From Agriotes lineatus (lineage: Eukaryota > Arthropoda > Insecta > Coleoptera > Elateridae), in assembly GCA_940337035.1 (NCBI GenBank), contig CALNHX010002976.1:84501-148500 (forward strand): a stretch of 64,000 nt of DNA, written 5' to 3'. Position 1 is the stretch's first letter; each line of letters begins with the position of its first letter. The notes under the pieces are model-generated. The model had not been told where the DNA came from. It was given only the letters and a program-made list of their open reading frames with translations, and searched no databases. The position numbers and the translations under genes are program-made. This document shows, piece by piece, positions 24,401 through 33,400 of this stretch.

Positions 24401-25638
24401 CACTTTCCAGGTTTAATGAAACCGAAGAACGAATCGACAAAAAGCTGGAACATTTCCAAGAAAAATTAAACCAAGGAATCCGGGCCATTAACAACATGGA
24501 CAAATGGTATAAAGCAACCGACTCCAACCGACTAAATATTCACATCATCAGTGTGTACCAAGTCGCCACAAATGTAATTAGTGAACTGTGCAACTACCAT
24601 ATTCACATCTTAAACGTTCACTTTCAGCAAGGTAATCTGTACGAGCTAATAACACCTGCTCAAATTAAACAGATCCTCGCTAATGCAACCAGTAAACTTT
24701 CACCAAATTTGGAGATATTACCAACGCCAATTCTAAAGGTTGACATTGGGCATGACGACATCTACATCAACGTCCAAGGGTATTTCATCATAGTGGAAAA
24801 AACGGAATACTCCTTAATTAAAGTGACACCAATTCCTCTCCAAATCAGCAATGGATCCTACTGGATGATCGATGTGCCGAAAGGAATCTTCGCTGTGGAT
24901 TACAACCTACAAATGTACTTCCACGAAACAGATGAAGAATTCAAAGAAGAGCTACAAATTTCTCCCACTACCTATGTTTGCAGTCCAACGGTAGTTAAAG
25001 GAATTGAAAACAACCCAAACTGCATCATTGACGATATATATCACCGAGTAGAAACCAGTCAATGTCTCCTACGAAGACATCGCATCCAGTCCATTATTTG
25101 GAAACAATTGTACATGGAAAACACCTGGCTATTTGTAGTCAGTAAACCAACCCGCATAGCAATCACTTGTAGTGGAAACAGGGAAGAAGTCACCGTCAAC
25201 ACTACAGGTGTCATTCAAATTTCATCGGATTGCATCATCCAAACTGCGAGGAATACATTAACCCCAAGGCACAACAGAAAATACAAGATCCTGGCTGGAT
25301 ACTCCAAGGCTATCAGTATCAATATTACCAACCCAATCACAACAAACTCATTTTCAGAAATCGCAGAGGAACCTGTACTAACTCAGCCAGACCACTTCGA
25401 AGACCTACAAGCATCGCAGTTAGATTTCCAGGAGCATATAAAAAACTTCACCTGGAAAGCCATCCGACATCATTCTCACCTGTCTATTGGGGTCACAGGC
25501 AGCCTTTTGGGAACCGCTGCCCTACTAGGAGCTATCTACTACATTCGGCAACGAATAACACGAAGGAAGCCACCACCCGCACAACCCCAGGCAGAAGAAT
25601 ATCCTCTCAAAACGCTCAATCTCGAAGAAACAATATAA
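18415..25638 (+). CDS. BEL/Pao Gag-Pol-Env polyprotein
   Basis: 2407 residues in one frame. Gag: 1-500 with zinc knuckles at C413 (CKMCNGDHYIDNC) and C446. Aspartic protease near D549, reading LIDPGSQGSF (Asp-Pro-Gly rather than the usual DTG/DSG). Reverse transcriptase with YVDD at 955-958. RNase H with D1130 (FCDASERAFGAA). Integrase with H1436/H1441/C1471/C1474 and the acidic triad D1506, D1572, E1623. From about 1830 a distinct envelope-like part begins: hydrophobic leader 1833-1853, basic RREKR cleavage-type site at 1947-1951 followed by a GVLGTV hydrophobic stretch, a coiled-coil-rich region, and a membrane anchor at about 2356-2378 with a short tail. Env is in the same frame as gag and pol; processing must separate it. 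The start codon is the first ATG after the leader. Confidence 0.9.
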   Translation: MANNMEEFNQLAVAQEELGQKITQVFSNSKKDPASRKTEAYIASRNKTLDETWNAVTKNHAKMVQLSIPTHNYFTTGYYEQIKAIYCEAKSYLQSCLKATENPDPSETRRREETVVNPEQKVRIRKLQIRMQNFKQSLDDAELEQALGRPAITKRELKEEWDRVIEMDEEVMSNEMDSNQTHFSPEFTTLKDRYRNLINLLQAPTRNEQASAISLPQVKIPIYEGNYEEWATFKDLFTKLVDDNQNMDNVIKMQYLKTHVKGEPSRLIQHLAVTQANYNTAWNLLQQRYQNNRLILTKLLDTIFDQPVLSKESAQGLKRLHDSTKECVEAIKNLGISTDSWGPWINRVITRKWDPETNKLYEQSLQCPNEVQDHQTLMAFLQMRFQSLESIDGARKPTQDKPQKNYAAGYLNCKMCNGDHYIDNCGQFQRLSTHEKQEVVRTYRLCFRCLRHDSNIQCRSYYNCKICRFPHHTLLHKAQPPSKPIPAPKMKTFSHAAAMQTSNAPEKKPKPTIIAANLGAKKSQVLLATATVQVKAASGMTHLLRVLIDPGSQGSFITEAAAELLALPRTKVRAEISGIGNSETKVAKWKITGLITPRFPSKFSLPVTLLVLPKLTKTMPSSPIPNIKMDAWKHVFIADPTFNRPGPIDILLGAEEYSQIILEGIKKSKDGILGQNTELGWILSGTMGRRPPTSLKVNTMVAKIEEDEQLQKFWNIEEVSPQRKLSPDDQVCENRFTDTVQRDVDGRYVVRIPFKQTPVHIGRSKPSALARFIHLEKKLGQDQDLAVQYKKFMQEYLDLGHMKKVAKEDENNGKYYIPHHGVIREANSSTRLRVVFDASSKASHGKSLNEMMYAGPKLQQELVDILLRWRTHRIVFSADIEKMYRQIRMNNQDQEYQRVLWRFDKSQPIREYKLCTVTYGTASAPYLAIRTLHQLAEDEKVSFPLASEAVKKDFYVDDVLSGADTVEEAIQQQGQLISLLKRGGFTLHKWCSNESAIIQELPEELKEQTYLEISEDGVKKSLGIHWSPYEDVFCFKVDVKQQESTKRTILSEVAKIFDPLGWLAPVIITAKLLIQELWLENIKWDDPVSENIQGKWETLRSQLKAVEEIALPRWLFIKRESLVELHGFCDASERAFGAAIYTRVTTSSGQVKVSLLIAKSKVAPARAKTTLPRLELCAAVLLSNLLQRVIAALDLPKVSIFAWTDSMVTLGWIKGDPVRWKTFVANRVAEINNLIPAQHWNHVKSEENPADVISRGTSPEKLKNHLLWWDGPSWLVNKSSWPCQPDTATTEEEARSYTVHQTTIHQDENEVVHRFSSLTRMVRVMSHCRRFINKCKRLPTQSGCLSVKEMDDTILLLVKVIQGSDPILRATGSQLRQNKYVSSSNKLANLNPFIDQHGIIRVGGRLENSTLSFNEKHPIILPYSSHISKLIIQEAHLRTLHGGTQLTLSYIRRKYWIINAKKAVSSSIQKCFRCLRYKAEAAQQLMGNLPSTRVNSTPPFFHSGVDYAGPIQIRTSKGRGHSSHKGYIAVFVCLSTKAIHLEAVSDMTTNSFLAVFRRFTARRGRCAHLYSDNGTNFVGARKVLDKETRQTIEGPVVQETLATGGTQWHFIPPIAPHFGGIWEAGVKSMKHHLKRTIGHATLTFEELTTLLCQIEACLNSRPLCPQGNDIEDTTALTPGHFLIGREIISPPDPINTPISSNLSNRWRIIQKIKQDFWKSWSSDYLHGLQQRNKWKKPLENTKVGDLVLIKEDSINPSKWPLARVTATHPAADGSVRVVTLQKSGGHQLKRSIGSIIPLPATTEESQEPEAENKISTNIIQTRSSPAPRKSVASKWKLLLLIFNLLTTNTLSKAEFNIQKPDSGYYVEHIGHGKIERGTFRIEIQFERGKIEEDFETVTDMVDKFDNLCDSAKELSEDTLCKTLVHHLLEQKKHMEWIRDGMEEIITRREKRGVLGTVLTSIFGVNDEVYQDIDRLDKNQQELIKMDSQQSKFLLSALSRFNETEERIDKKLEHFQEKLNQGIRAINNMDKWYKATDSNRLNIHIISVYQVATNVISELCNYHIHILNVHFQQGNLYELITPAQIKQILANATSKLSPNLEILPTPILKVDIGHDDIYINVQGYFIIVEKTEYSLIKVTPIPLQISNGSYWMIDVPKGIFAVDYNLQMYFHETDEEFKEELQISPTTYVCSPTVVKGIENNPNCIIDDIYHRVETSQCLLRRHRIQSIIWKQLYMENTWLFVVSKPTRIAITCSGNREEVTVNTTGVIQISSDCIIQTARNTLTPRHNRKYKILAGYSKAISINITNPITTNSFSEIAEEPVLTQPDHFEDLQASQLDFQEHIKNFTWKAIRHHSHLSIGVTGSLLGTAALLGAIYYIRQRITRRKPPPAQPQAEEYPLKTLNLEETI

Positions 25639-25676
25639 TTTATCGGTTTGCTTTTTGTGGCTTAAAATTGGCAATA

Positions 25677-26352
25677 TGTTTAATCTTGTCTTTAACAGAT
25701 TAACCAGATATAAATTTATAATTATTCATTTAAATTTTACGAAACATTCTAAAAGTTAAAAGCCACCAAAAACGCAATATTGCATTATGCAAGCGCGGCG
25801 ACCTACTCACAGTCAAGTTTAAACACCTCGCAGTCGCCGCTCAGCATTTTTACACGGCTTCGCGTACACAATTACGCAAGGCCGTGACAAGGTTTAAATG
25901 CCTACAATCGCAGCTCAGCATAAAAGACGCTCGAGTTCATGGAGTCCATATCATATCACGGAAGCAAAACCGCTGAGTATTGTTTTGCAATACTAGTAAA
26001 TTAACCTACTGAATATAATACATTGCACCTGTTATTAGAAATGAACTTTGTATATTACTATGATCTAAGCAAATTTGTTTGTATATATAGAACAATTATT
26101 TTTGTAATAAACCAGTCTGCATTTACTTGTTAGATTCACTTACTGCGTCGCTGTGGGTCCAAGCCTATAAATAATTAAGGGATGTGAGGCTGCATCTCAC
26201 ACAGTGACGAATTATCATCCCGTTAAGTGGCATGACTAAGCTGTCTTAAAGCGGAAACTGCTGTCTCAGTTCTGCGCTTAACATAAGGGATGGAACCAGC
26301 AAAATAACGTAACGGACGCCTGATTTCTACAGCCTCCAGGCGAATCTGTTCA
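25677..26352 (+). repeat. 3' LTR of BEL/Pao
   Basis: 676 bp, no difference from the 5' LTR noticed. The preceding purine tract is weak (GGCTTAAAATTGGCAATA). Confidence 0.92.
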
Positions 26353-27169
26353 TATTGCTACGGATTTTTTGAATTTATGGAATTAGATGGGAAACGTATA
26401 GTTTTTAGACCCCCCAGATCTGACGGATCTTTTTACAGAAATTACAAAGGTACCGACAGCATCGTACTTCTTGCACTAGTTGATGCAAATAGAAAGTTTC
26501 CGTGTGTAGATATTGGCGTTAATGGCAGAATAAGTGATGGAGGAGTGTTTGCACGAAGTGCCATGTCTTCAACGATACAGAACAAAAACACACTAAATTT
26601 TCCATCTAATACAGCTTTACCAGGGTGTGCTTTGGTCGTACCTTATCTAATTGTGGCAGATGACGCATTTCCATTGAAAGAGCGCATAATGAAACCCTAG
26701 ATATAGAGGCTTAACAAACGAGCAAAAAGTTTTTAATTATAGAATAAGTCGTACTTGCAGAGTAGTGCTAAATGCTTTTGGCCGATTAAGTAATCGATTT
26801 CGAATTTTTTTACAACAAATAAATGTATCGGTCGAAAAAGTAGTTATTTACGAAGGCTTGCTGCATTTTACACAATTTCTTAACAGAAAATAAAAATTCA
26901 GCATTTCCAACTGAAGAGGAAGAGTGCAAAATGGATTCTTTGTGCCAACAAGGAGCAAATAAAACTGCACAATGGCCAGCAAAAGTACGCCAAGAATTTC
27001 AGCGTTACTTCAACACAACTGGCCAAGTACCTTGGCAACAAAAATAAATTGAAAATAATAATTTAGAAAATTTGGCAATGTATCTAATATTTAATATGTA
27101 ATAATGATATACCATTAAAATAACTTACATCAACACTTTATATTTCATAATTTTGATACAAACTGCTGC

Positions 27170-28212
27170 AAATTGCGATACCACCTTACATAATAAATGT
27201 CATTGCCTCATTCCTAAAACATAGAACATTCAAAGTGAGACTTAATTCATCATATTCAGATACGAAAGACATATCAGGAGTACCGCAAGGCTCGGTACTT
27301 GACCCTGTATTATTTAATTTATTTACTTATGACATCTCTATCCCTCCACTAACTAAATTAGGGATGTTTGTTGATGACACTATACTAATAACACAGCATT
27401 CACACATAAATATTGCAGCGCAACAACTACAAAACTTGTTGGATATACTTATGCAGTATTTCACAAAATGGATAATAAAACTAAATCCTACCAAGTGCCA
27501 ATGCAAGATATTCACCCTGAGGCGACCACAAAATCCTCGGGAGATTACAAAACACAGAGAAAATATCAACTGGAATCCTTCCGACTCTGCAGTGAAGTAC
27601 CTAGGGCTCTACCTTGATCGACGTCTAACCTGGTCTTTCCATGTTAACAAAAAACTCAACGAAGGATATGCTAGACTAGCCCTGCTCTATCCGCTTATAA
27701 ACAAAAAATCCCCTCTGCGAATACAGTGTTCAAAACTAATATATATGTGCATAATACGGCCGGTTATATCTTACGCGTGTGTTATATGGGGCACTACATC
27801 CAAGACCAATATTAAAAAACTGCAAAAGCTTCAGAACAAAATATTAAGAATTGCCACAAATGCACCGTGGTTTATTAGAAACGAACAAATTCACAGTGAA
27901 CTAGGCATCTTTACCATTGACAATTATATACGTAATATAGCCCGCAAGTTTTTCGAAAACTTACCTAAGTGCGGTGGTGCAGTGTATTATCAGCTAGGAC
28001 AAAAATCAAGACAAACGCGCTTAAAGAAGAGATTACCCCAAGACGTTCTTTTGTCCACAGAGACTGACAGTGCGGCAAGCGATAGTGGTTAATCTGTTTA
28101 AATTGTGTTAGGGTTAAAATCCCATATTGTCAATTTCAAGTTATAAATTATTCTTTGTTAAACTAACCATGTATAACATAAGTATGTTGAGCTGGTTGAT
28201 TATTAAAAAAAA
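27170..28212 (+). pseudogene. Jockey-type non-LTR retrotransposon, 5'-truncated
   Basis: The frame 27187-28092 holds the second half of a reverse transcriptase: GVPQGSVLDPVLFNLF, then FVDDTIL in place of the usual FADD motif, then KYLGLYLDRRLTW and the C-terminal YACVIWGTTSKTN region of the Jockey clade. The 5' part with the endonuclease is missing, normal for incomplete target-primed insertion. An A-rich run at about 28207-28215 marks the likely 3' end. It sits in the Harbinger element between its two genes. The alanine-to-valine change in the catalytic motif suggests decay. Confidence 0.8.
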
Positions 28213-28225
28213 AATTTTTTTTTGA

Positions 28226-28685
28226 ACATCCTCGTCATCCTCTACGATGTCCAACCAGGTGTCGCTACCACTGCCCTGCTTTGTTTGTGGCAAGTTGCAA
28301 AAACCTTTGCGTGCAGCAAGGTGGTCTTGCAAAAATAAAAATTTTTCAAAAAAAATAAATTTAATTTTTGCTATTTTAGCTCCCGAGCCCGGGTTTGGAT
28401 CGGATCAAATTCTGCATTAAACCGTGCACGCAGGGAATTAATTTTTGCCTTTATTTCAGTCACTGCAAAGAGCAATATTAAAATAGTATACGATTGGATA
28501 TAAATACTTTTTTTACCTCTTGTATTGGGTCGAATATGTTGTAAACTCGCCACAATTTTCTCCATTGCATGTTGCCTCGCATATTTATTGTGGCAATGTG
28601 GATGTGAAACTGTATAGGGGATTGGTTGGTTTTCGTAATATTCAATTAATGCACCAGTTTGTTCAACCGACCACGTGCCAGTCAT
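28226..28685 (-). pseudogene. MADF-like accessory protein of the Harbinger element
   Basis: Minus-strand exon 28685-28517 starts MTGTWSVEQTGALIEYYEN, a MADF/Myb-like DNA-binding start, and ends at a GTAAAA donor. A second exon runs from 28462 (EIKAKINSLRARFNAEF) to a stop near 28371, and a possible third piece at 28326-28226 reads KGFCNLPQTKQGSGSDTW. Harbinger elements normally carry such a partner protein, needed for nuclear import and DNA binding of the transposase. The stop at the end of exon 2 may be a missed splice or a mutation. Confidence 0.6.
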
Positions 28686-28993
28686 TTTCTCAATGTAAAA
28701 AACTAACACAACAGCTTAACACGAGTTGGTGGCAAAGAATGAAGTTAAAAATGTTAATCGTTTTAAAACGGAAGTTTCGCGCGACTTTTCAAATTCACAG
28801 TAGGCTGAGCTTAGCCATCAACATCCAATGAAATGTCTAATTTCATCAAAATTTAGAAACCGTTCAATTCCAAAAGTGTTTATAAAACTGTTTTACGTGA
28901 CGTCATCAAAATACAGACACTGTCAACAGAAATTTCGGTGACGTCATTTTTATAAAACCGTGGGCTGTCACACTATCAAAATCTATAAAATTG

Positions 28994-30893
28994 TTTTATA
29001 AAAACCGTTTATCAAAACTTTTCAGTGGGACATGGGCTTTAGACAAATAATATGTAGTGCCGAAATTATTTTTTTAAAAAATTACACGAAACACGAAACA
29101 ATCACAGAATAATGCCGAAAGAATTAAACCAAGACGTCTTAGTCTGTAAACGTGACGAATGTCGAACAACGCAGATGCGTAGAGAGGGGCTTATGTCGTA
29201 CCGCTGAATACAAACAGAGATAAATGCGCTGTCGCTTGTACAGCTCCTTTGCATGTTCACGGAATAATTTTGTCAGGTCGATTACGTCACGCAAGATTTT
29301 AACCAATGCTGCACGACTGCAGTCACGTGATAATTTTAAACTTATTCTGCAGTTTGTTTATTTAATTAAACTATCAGGATGATATATTTCATATTTCTGT
29401 TTGCAATAATATAGCCAGTATAACTTATAGTTTTAAATTATCTTACTTTTGGCAACAAAAAATTAAAGTGGAAACCCCTATTCGAAGATAACAATACTAT
29501 TTCACATGGCATGATATCCCAAATACTCAAGTTGGGATAGAAGATATGGATATCATATTTGAACAGGATCCAGTGTCTTATGAAATGGTCACTAATATTT
29601 GAAGTTCTAAACTCCTACAATATCTCACCGATATCAGATGAAGTTATCATAATGACAATTTTGGATAATGTTAGGAGTTAATTTAGGCTGGAAAGAGCAA
29701 AATAATGAGGACACAATTAAAGACAACGCCAGGAAGAGGAAAATAATGGGGATAGAAATGAAGACGACAGCCAGAACTTGGAAAATAATGAAGACAGAAA
29801 TGGAGACGACAGCCAGGAAGAAAAAATAGAGACAGAAATGAAGATGGCACAAGATCCGATGTTGATGATTGGAAAATTGGTAATTTTTATTGTACTGCTT
29901 CAGAAATTGAAGAGGCAGGTGAACATAAATCACATAGTTCGAAAATGGTAGATGACAAAACCAACGAAAAAGAAAACAAGCACAGGCGACGTAAAAGACA
30001 TCATGTTAAGCCAGAAAACTGGACTAGAGAAGAAAACATGAACAAACGAGAGAATGACATACATTATTTAGAAAGAAAAACTTGAAGATTGGTAGAAGTA
30101 CAGCATTCCTAAACCACATAAAGTTTGGAAGCAGATGTAAATGTTCAACAAAACAACAAAATCACAAAATTGAAGTGCTCTATGAAAGATATTCTGGAAG
30201 ATATGGAATAAGAAACACATATATATCACAACTCTTACAGAAAGAAGGCCATAGAAAGAAGCAGAAACAGAAAAAACAGAAGGAAAAATCAAGATATCCC
30301 GCACTTACGTTTCTTATCTCCAAAAAGCAGATGGGTCAAAATTGAGGTTGTGCAAAAATATGTTTGCAAAATACATTGTTAATTAAGCCATGGACAATTA
30401 CTCAGTGGATTAATTTAAGTATAGAAGAAGCGTGATGTAGATACTGATCCAATAACTGGAAACAAGACTTGTCAAAGCCTTATTGAGACAGCAAAATCAA
30501 TCCGAATTGGAAAGAGACATTTAAAGAATTTCTTTAACTCTCTGCCAAAGATCGAAAGTCAGTACTGTAGAAGTTCAAGTAATAAGTTGTATTTGTAACC
30601 TATATGGAAATCCAAAAGTGAATTGTATGAGCTTTACAAAACTTGGTAAAACCAACTACCCGGATGATCGCCCGTTGTCTATTGCTCTCTTCTATCATAT
30701 GTTCTCCGATTTGAATTTGAGTGTATCGCAACGAACAAAAAATATCGAAGATGAGGCCTACAATCTCCATCATATTAAACAACGAGAAGCAACAATCGAG
30801 AAAGACCAGGATAGGAATTCAACTGATGATTATAAAGTATGTACTATGGACATGCAGGCAATTATATCATGTTCTAAATCCAACGTATCAGCG
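28994..30893 (+). repeat. Inverted duplication, arm 1 (1900 bp)
   Basis: Matches the complement of 42020-43919 over its full length with no net length difference. I counted about five mismatches (near 29390, 29511, 30330-30335, 30442). It spans the right 46 bp of the Harbinger element, the right end of the ISL2EU shell and two thirds of the next transposase gene, so it cannot be a transposon terminal repeat. Confidence 0.88.
29041..29265 (-). repeat. Right terminal repeat of ISL2EU shell
   Basis: The complement of about 29150-29265 resembles 5510-5640 (landmarks TGTTTGTATTCAGCGGTA and TGCGTTGTT). It is the upstream region of the YqaJ gene, separated from it by the Harbinger insertion. Confidence 0.5.
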
Positions 30894-31380
30894 CTCGACT
30901 TTAAAACGAAATTGGCTGTTCATAACTTTACTCTTTTTGATTTGAAAACCAAGTATGGTTTTTGTTTCATATGTCACGAATCAGAGGGAAGGCTAGTAGC
31001 AAGTGTCTATACATCCATCTTGGTGCATTTTCTATCTCAAGAAATTGATAAACATCAGAAGTCATATTACATATCACCTCGTTACAGTATTATAGTACTA
31101 TCAGGCCTGGAATTCTCGATAATGTGAATACAATAAGGCAACTCAAATACAATTCAGACAGTAGCATTGATTATAAATTACATCATGTAGATGATTGGGC
31201 TACCCTTCGTGTGCGTAGACGTGCATGCAGTGAACGTAATGTAAGACCAACACATCTGGATGATTTTCCACCACCCTACACAAGACCAATACCAATTTTA
31301 AAAAAAACCCGTACGATCACCTCATGTTTTTCAAATCATCAATACTGAAAGACTACCACGCATTTTATGATGAAATATCG
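29480..31380 (+). pseudogene. Unnamed insect transposase-like gene, decayed
   Basis: Coding fragments in order: an acidic NED/DDSQ-repeat region (29690-29850), RRRKRHHVKPENW (29985), a CKCSTKQQ cysteine pair (30137), the KEGHRKKQKQKKQKEKS basic run, and an open block 30618-31124 with MDMQAIISCSK, then TKLAVHNFTLFDLKT and CHESEGRLVASVYTSI. The end is at 31124-31345 (DDWATLRVRRRA, then PPPYTRPIPILKK). This matches a very common insect family of uncharacterised transposase-like proteins. I do not know its superfamily name. Stops and frameshifts throughout. Confidence 0.5.
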
Positions 31381-31540
31381 CATAATATTTCAATATCTGA
31401 AATGATTATGATATTATCAGTATTAATAGTAAATGTTAGTAGTATTAAGTAATCATTTATATTTTTGTTAATTTTTAGAATCCACATTTGTTGTTTTTTT
31501 TGAATTCACATTTATTTTTGTTATCAATAATAGTAATTTA
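31381..31540. other. AT-rich spacer
   Basis: No gene or repeat recognised. Confidence 0.4.
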
Positions 31541-31772
31541 TTATACAAGACGATAAAGTTAAATTTTATCCACGAGTGAATCGTCGAGAGGTTAATGATT
31601 CAAGAGTGGATAGTAATAACTTTATCGTCGTGTATAATACAAAAATTATGTCTATAGCAAGAACTTTAACAATTACAAAAGAAAATAAGGAAAGTCAATC
31701 ACATTTTAAAATCTCAGTAGCTAGATTGGGTTGCTAAGATAATACGAAGCTGTAATATTTAATTCAAATACT
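31541..31772. repeat. Dispersed palindromic repeat, copy 2
   Basis: Inverted homologue of 12255-12505. The shared core (ACGATAAAGTTAAATTTTAT and AGATTGGGTTGCTA) includes flanks beyond the palindrome. Slightly shorter in the centre than copy 1. Confidence 0.6.
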
Positions 31773-31773
31773 A

Positions 31774-31921
31774 AGGGCCGATTTCAAAATCAATTTTAAA
31801 TCTAATTTTTACTAAAGTAATGTTAGATTGTGCATGAGCCATATGTAGCACATATCACTGTGCACATTCTAATGTCACTTTATTTAAATGAAGCTTTAAA
31901 TTTGATTATGAAATCGGCCCT
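31774..31921. mobile_element. 148-bp MITE (AGGGCCGATTTC ends)
   Basis: Inverted ends AGGGCCGATTTCA and its complement, flanked by TA (TAA on the left, TTA on the right), with symmetrical AT-rich interior. Compatible with Harbinger- or Tc1-type mobilisation; no coding capacity. Confidence 0.7.
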
Positions 31922-31922
31922 T

Positions 31923-32261
31923 ACATACACGTCGCTAAGCGACCTTTTAATCATGCCTTTATAACCTATGACTAAAGAGCCTCTTGGTCACGAGCTGAAG
32001 TAGGCAACGATATTTTAGTCATGGGGTGAAGTTAGGTTCAAACAGTATTTGCTTTATTAGCCACAGCCAAAACTAAAATCAAGTTAGTTTTCAACCGTCA
32101 CTTTGACGTTTGTCAAGCATAATTTAACCTAATATAATAAATGTCAAAATTTTAATGAAATAATATGATGTTATATTCTCTAAATTTGTGGTCGTAGAAA
32201 AAGTATAGTATGTAACACATAATATAAACTCGTCTAGACACTCGTTTATTAAACACTCGTG
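31923..32261. other. Gene-free flank of the errantivirus copy
   Basis: No gene. Contains a GTGGTCGTAGA(A/T)AAA stretch near 32190 that recurs at 39267, just past the 3' LTR. Confidence 0.4.
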
Positions 32262-32618
32262 AGTTATATTATGACTAGACAATAGGCCCCCTGTGTAAAA
32301 CTGCAAGCTTGCAACCTTGAACAATAATAGCTTCTTTATATGAACTGCAAGTCTGCAACCTTGAACGCACGTGGCTTCCTGTCTCACGCTCCCTTTTAGA
32401 GATAACGCTTATCTTAGCTGATTAGGCATAGTATATATACTAGTAGCTTGCACCTCTAAGTTAAGCTCCAGTCAGTCGATAAGTTCCATTGTGTTCGTAT
32501 CATAGCTAGATGTAAGAAATTGTCCGGCGGCTAGCTGTGTGCTTCCAATGTTATATTTCATTGTAAAATAAAAATAAACGTTTTTTAAAAAGTCGTTTCG
32601 GCGGCCTTTTAATAAAAC
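32262..32618 (+). repeat. 5' LTR of errantivirus-like element
   Basis: AGTTA start is typical of errantiviruses. A TATATATA stretch near 32432 may be the promoter, and AATAAA signals occur near the 3' end. Ends at the primer site. Confidence 0.88.
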
Positions 32619-32639
32619 TGGCGCAGTCGGTAGGATTTG
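32619..32639 (+). promoter_or_regulatory. Primer-binding site, tRNA-Ser
   Basis: TGGCGCAGTCGGTAGGATTT directly follows the LTR; it fits the 3' end of insect tRNA-Ser with few mismatches, as in the 17.6/297 group (family knowledge). Confidence 0.75.
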
Positions 32640-33062
32640 TGGAGGAAAACCTGGAAAACTACAAACATCGAGTCGACCAGCAACTTTCCTTGAGGTTCAG
32701 CTCTTTGCCACAAATCGAAACCTACCACCCAGCGGATCTTCGGACATCTCCAACAGGGACAAACATCGCCCGATCGTGAGAAGCGCCCGTCGACCCAGCT
32801 CCTGCTCCTCCGTGGTTATTGGAACCATCTGGTCATTGGGACCACTCTTGATCATTGGGATCAGTCTCTGGTTTGGCAACGTCAACAACGACGACCCCAG
32901 GACAACTTTTGGATAACGCTCTAGCGCAAAGCAGACTATCCAAAGTCGGACTTCAGGACCTAGCTGTTTGCAGGCCAGCCGACATCAACAGGATCGACGC
33001 ATCCTTTTTGAAGACAACAGGACGTAGCTTGATCGCACGCCGTTCGTCAATTTTAACGCACA

Positions 33063-33070
33063 ATGTAAGT
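33063..33070 (+). promoter_or_regulatory. Putative env splice donor
   Basis: AAT followed by GTAAGTGC, a strong 5' splice site in the leader (GT at 33065). Errantivirus env is made from a spliced mRNA. Joined to the acceptor ending at 36833, the junction supplies an ATG in the env frame. Confidence 0.55.
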
Positions 33071-33074
33071 GCAT

Positions 33075-33400
33075 ATTTTTATAATAATTTTCAAGCTTTA
33101 GAGAAAAAGCAAAGGTATATTTTAAAAATAATAATTTTCAAGCTTTAGAGAAAAAACAAAGGTATATTTTAAAGGCAACAAAGTAACGACTATTAAAGCG
33201 TTCGCCTAAGTAATAATTTTCAAGTTTTAAAGAAAAAGCAAAATAAAAAATTTTAAAGGCAACAAAGTAACGTAATATAATTTTCAAAAGTAATAATTAT
33301 TAAAGCGTTCGCCTAAACAACAAAGTAAAAATTTCAAATGCAACAAAGTAACGTAATATAATTTTCAAAAGTAATAATTATTAAAGCGTTCGCCTGATCT
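33075..33400 (+). repeat. Tandem repeats in the leader
   Basis: TAATTTTCAAGCTTTAGAGA recurs at the start. GCAACAAAGTAACG and TATTAAAGCGTTCGCCTAA each recur about three times downstream with changing spacing. Non-coding leader of the element. Confidence 0.7.

Larger units (their letters stand above)
17650..26352 (+). mobile_element. Full-length BEL/Pao retrotransposon
   Basis: Two 676-bp LTRs (17650-18325 and 25677-26352), identical by eye, with TG...CA ends. A 4-bp target duplication TATT lies at 17646-17649 and 26353-26356. The primer-binding site follows the 5' LTR directly, and one uninterrupted 2407-codon frame fills the internal region. Everything needed for mobility is intact, so this is a very recent insertion into the Harbinger transposase. 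Confidence 0.92.
16620..27045 (+). pseudogene. PIF/Harbinger DDE transposase, split by BEL/Pao
   Basis: N-terminal exon to 16911 (RKWWVRLWLNNR, then NFLRMDQDCFLKML), an exon 16974-17120 (LSVTLRFLATGETFKSLSFA), and an intron to the TTACAG acceptor near 17616. The frame then runs to 17649, and after the BEL/Pao insertion continues without shift at 26357. There NLDGKRIVFRPP, YRNYKGTDSIVLLALVDA and LIVADDAFPL give the first two acidic residues and the core. Compared with the family, about eight residues before DGK seem missing. A TAG at 26698-26700 interrupts; the rest (RGLTNEQKVFNYRISR, final stop near 27045) follows. Not functional. Confidence 0.75.
15868..29039 (+). mobile_element. PIF/Harbinger element with nested insertions
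   Basis: Inverted ends AAGCCCCTGTCCCACTG at 15868 and CAGTGGGACATGGGCTT at 29039, flanked by TA (TAA on the left reads TTA on the right, close to the TWA targets of Harbinger elements). It carries a Harbinger transposase on + and a MADF-like protein on -, the normal gene pair. Without the BEL/Pao and Jockey inserts it is roughly 3.4 kb. It sits in the right terminal region of the ISL2EU shell, upstream of the YqaJ first exon. Confidence 0.75.
5510..29265. mobile_element. Composite ISL2EU-like element (outer shell of nest)
   Basis: The shell carries a THAP-DDE transposase on + (5984-12109) and a YqaJ nuclease on - (14408-15778). That gene pair defines ISL2EU/IS4EU elements. Its ends are diverged inverted repeats: 5510-5640 matches the complement of about 29150-29265, and the left repeat continues through a YqaJ-like first exon that matches the real one near 15.7-15.8 kb. 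Later insertions (MITE, long-TIR element, Harbinger with BEL/Pao) explain the 23.8-kb length. Both genes are broken, so it is immobile. Exact termini and target duplication could not be fixed. Confidence 0.6.

Noticed and set aside
33075..33400. A CRISPR-like array in the errantivirus leader
   Set aside because: Repeats vary in length and spacing and spacers are not unique; this is an ordinary tandem repeat in a eukaryotic element.
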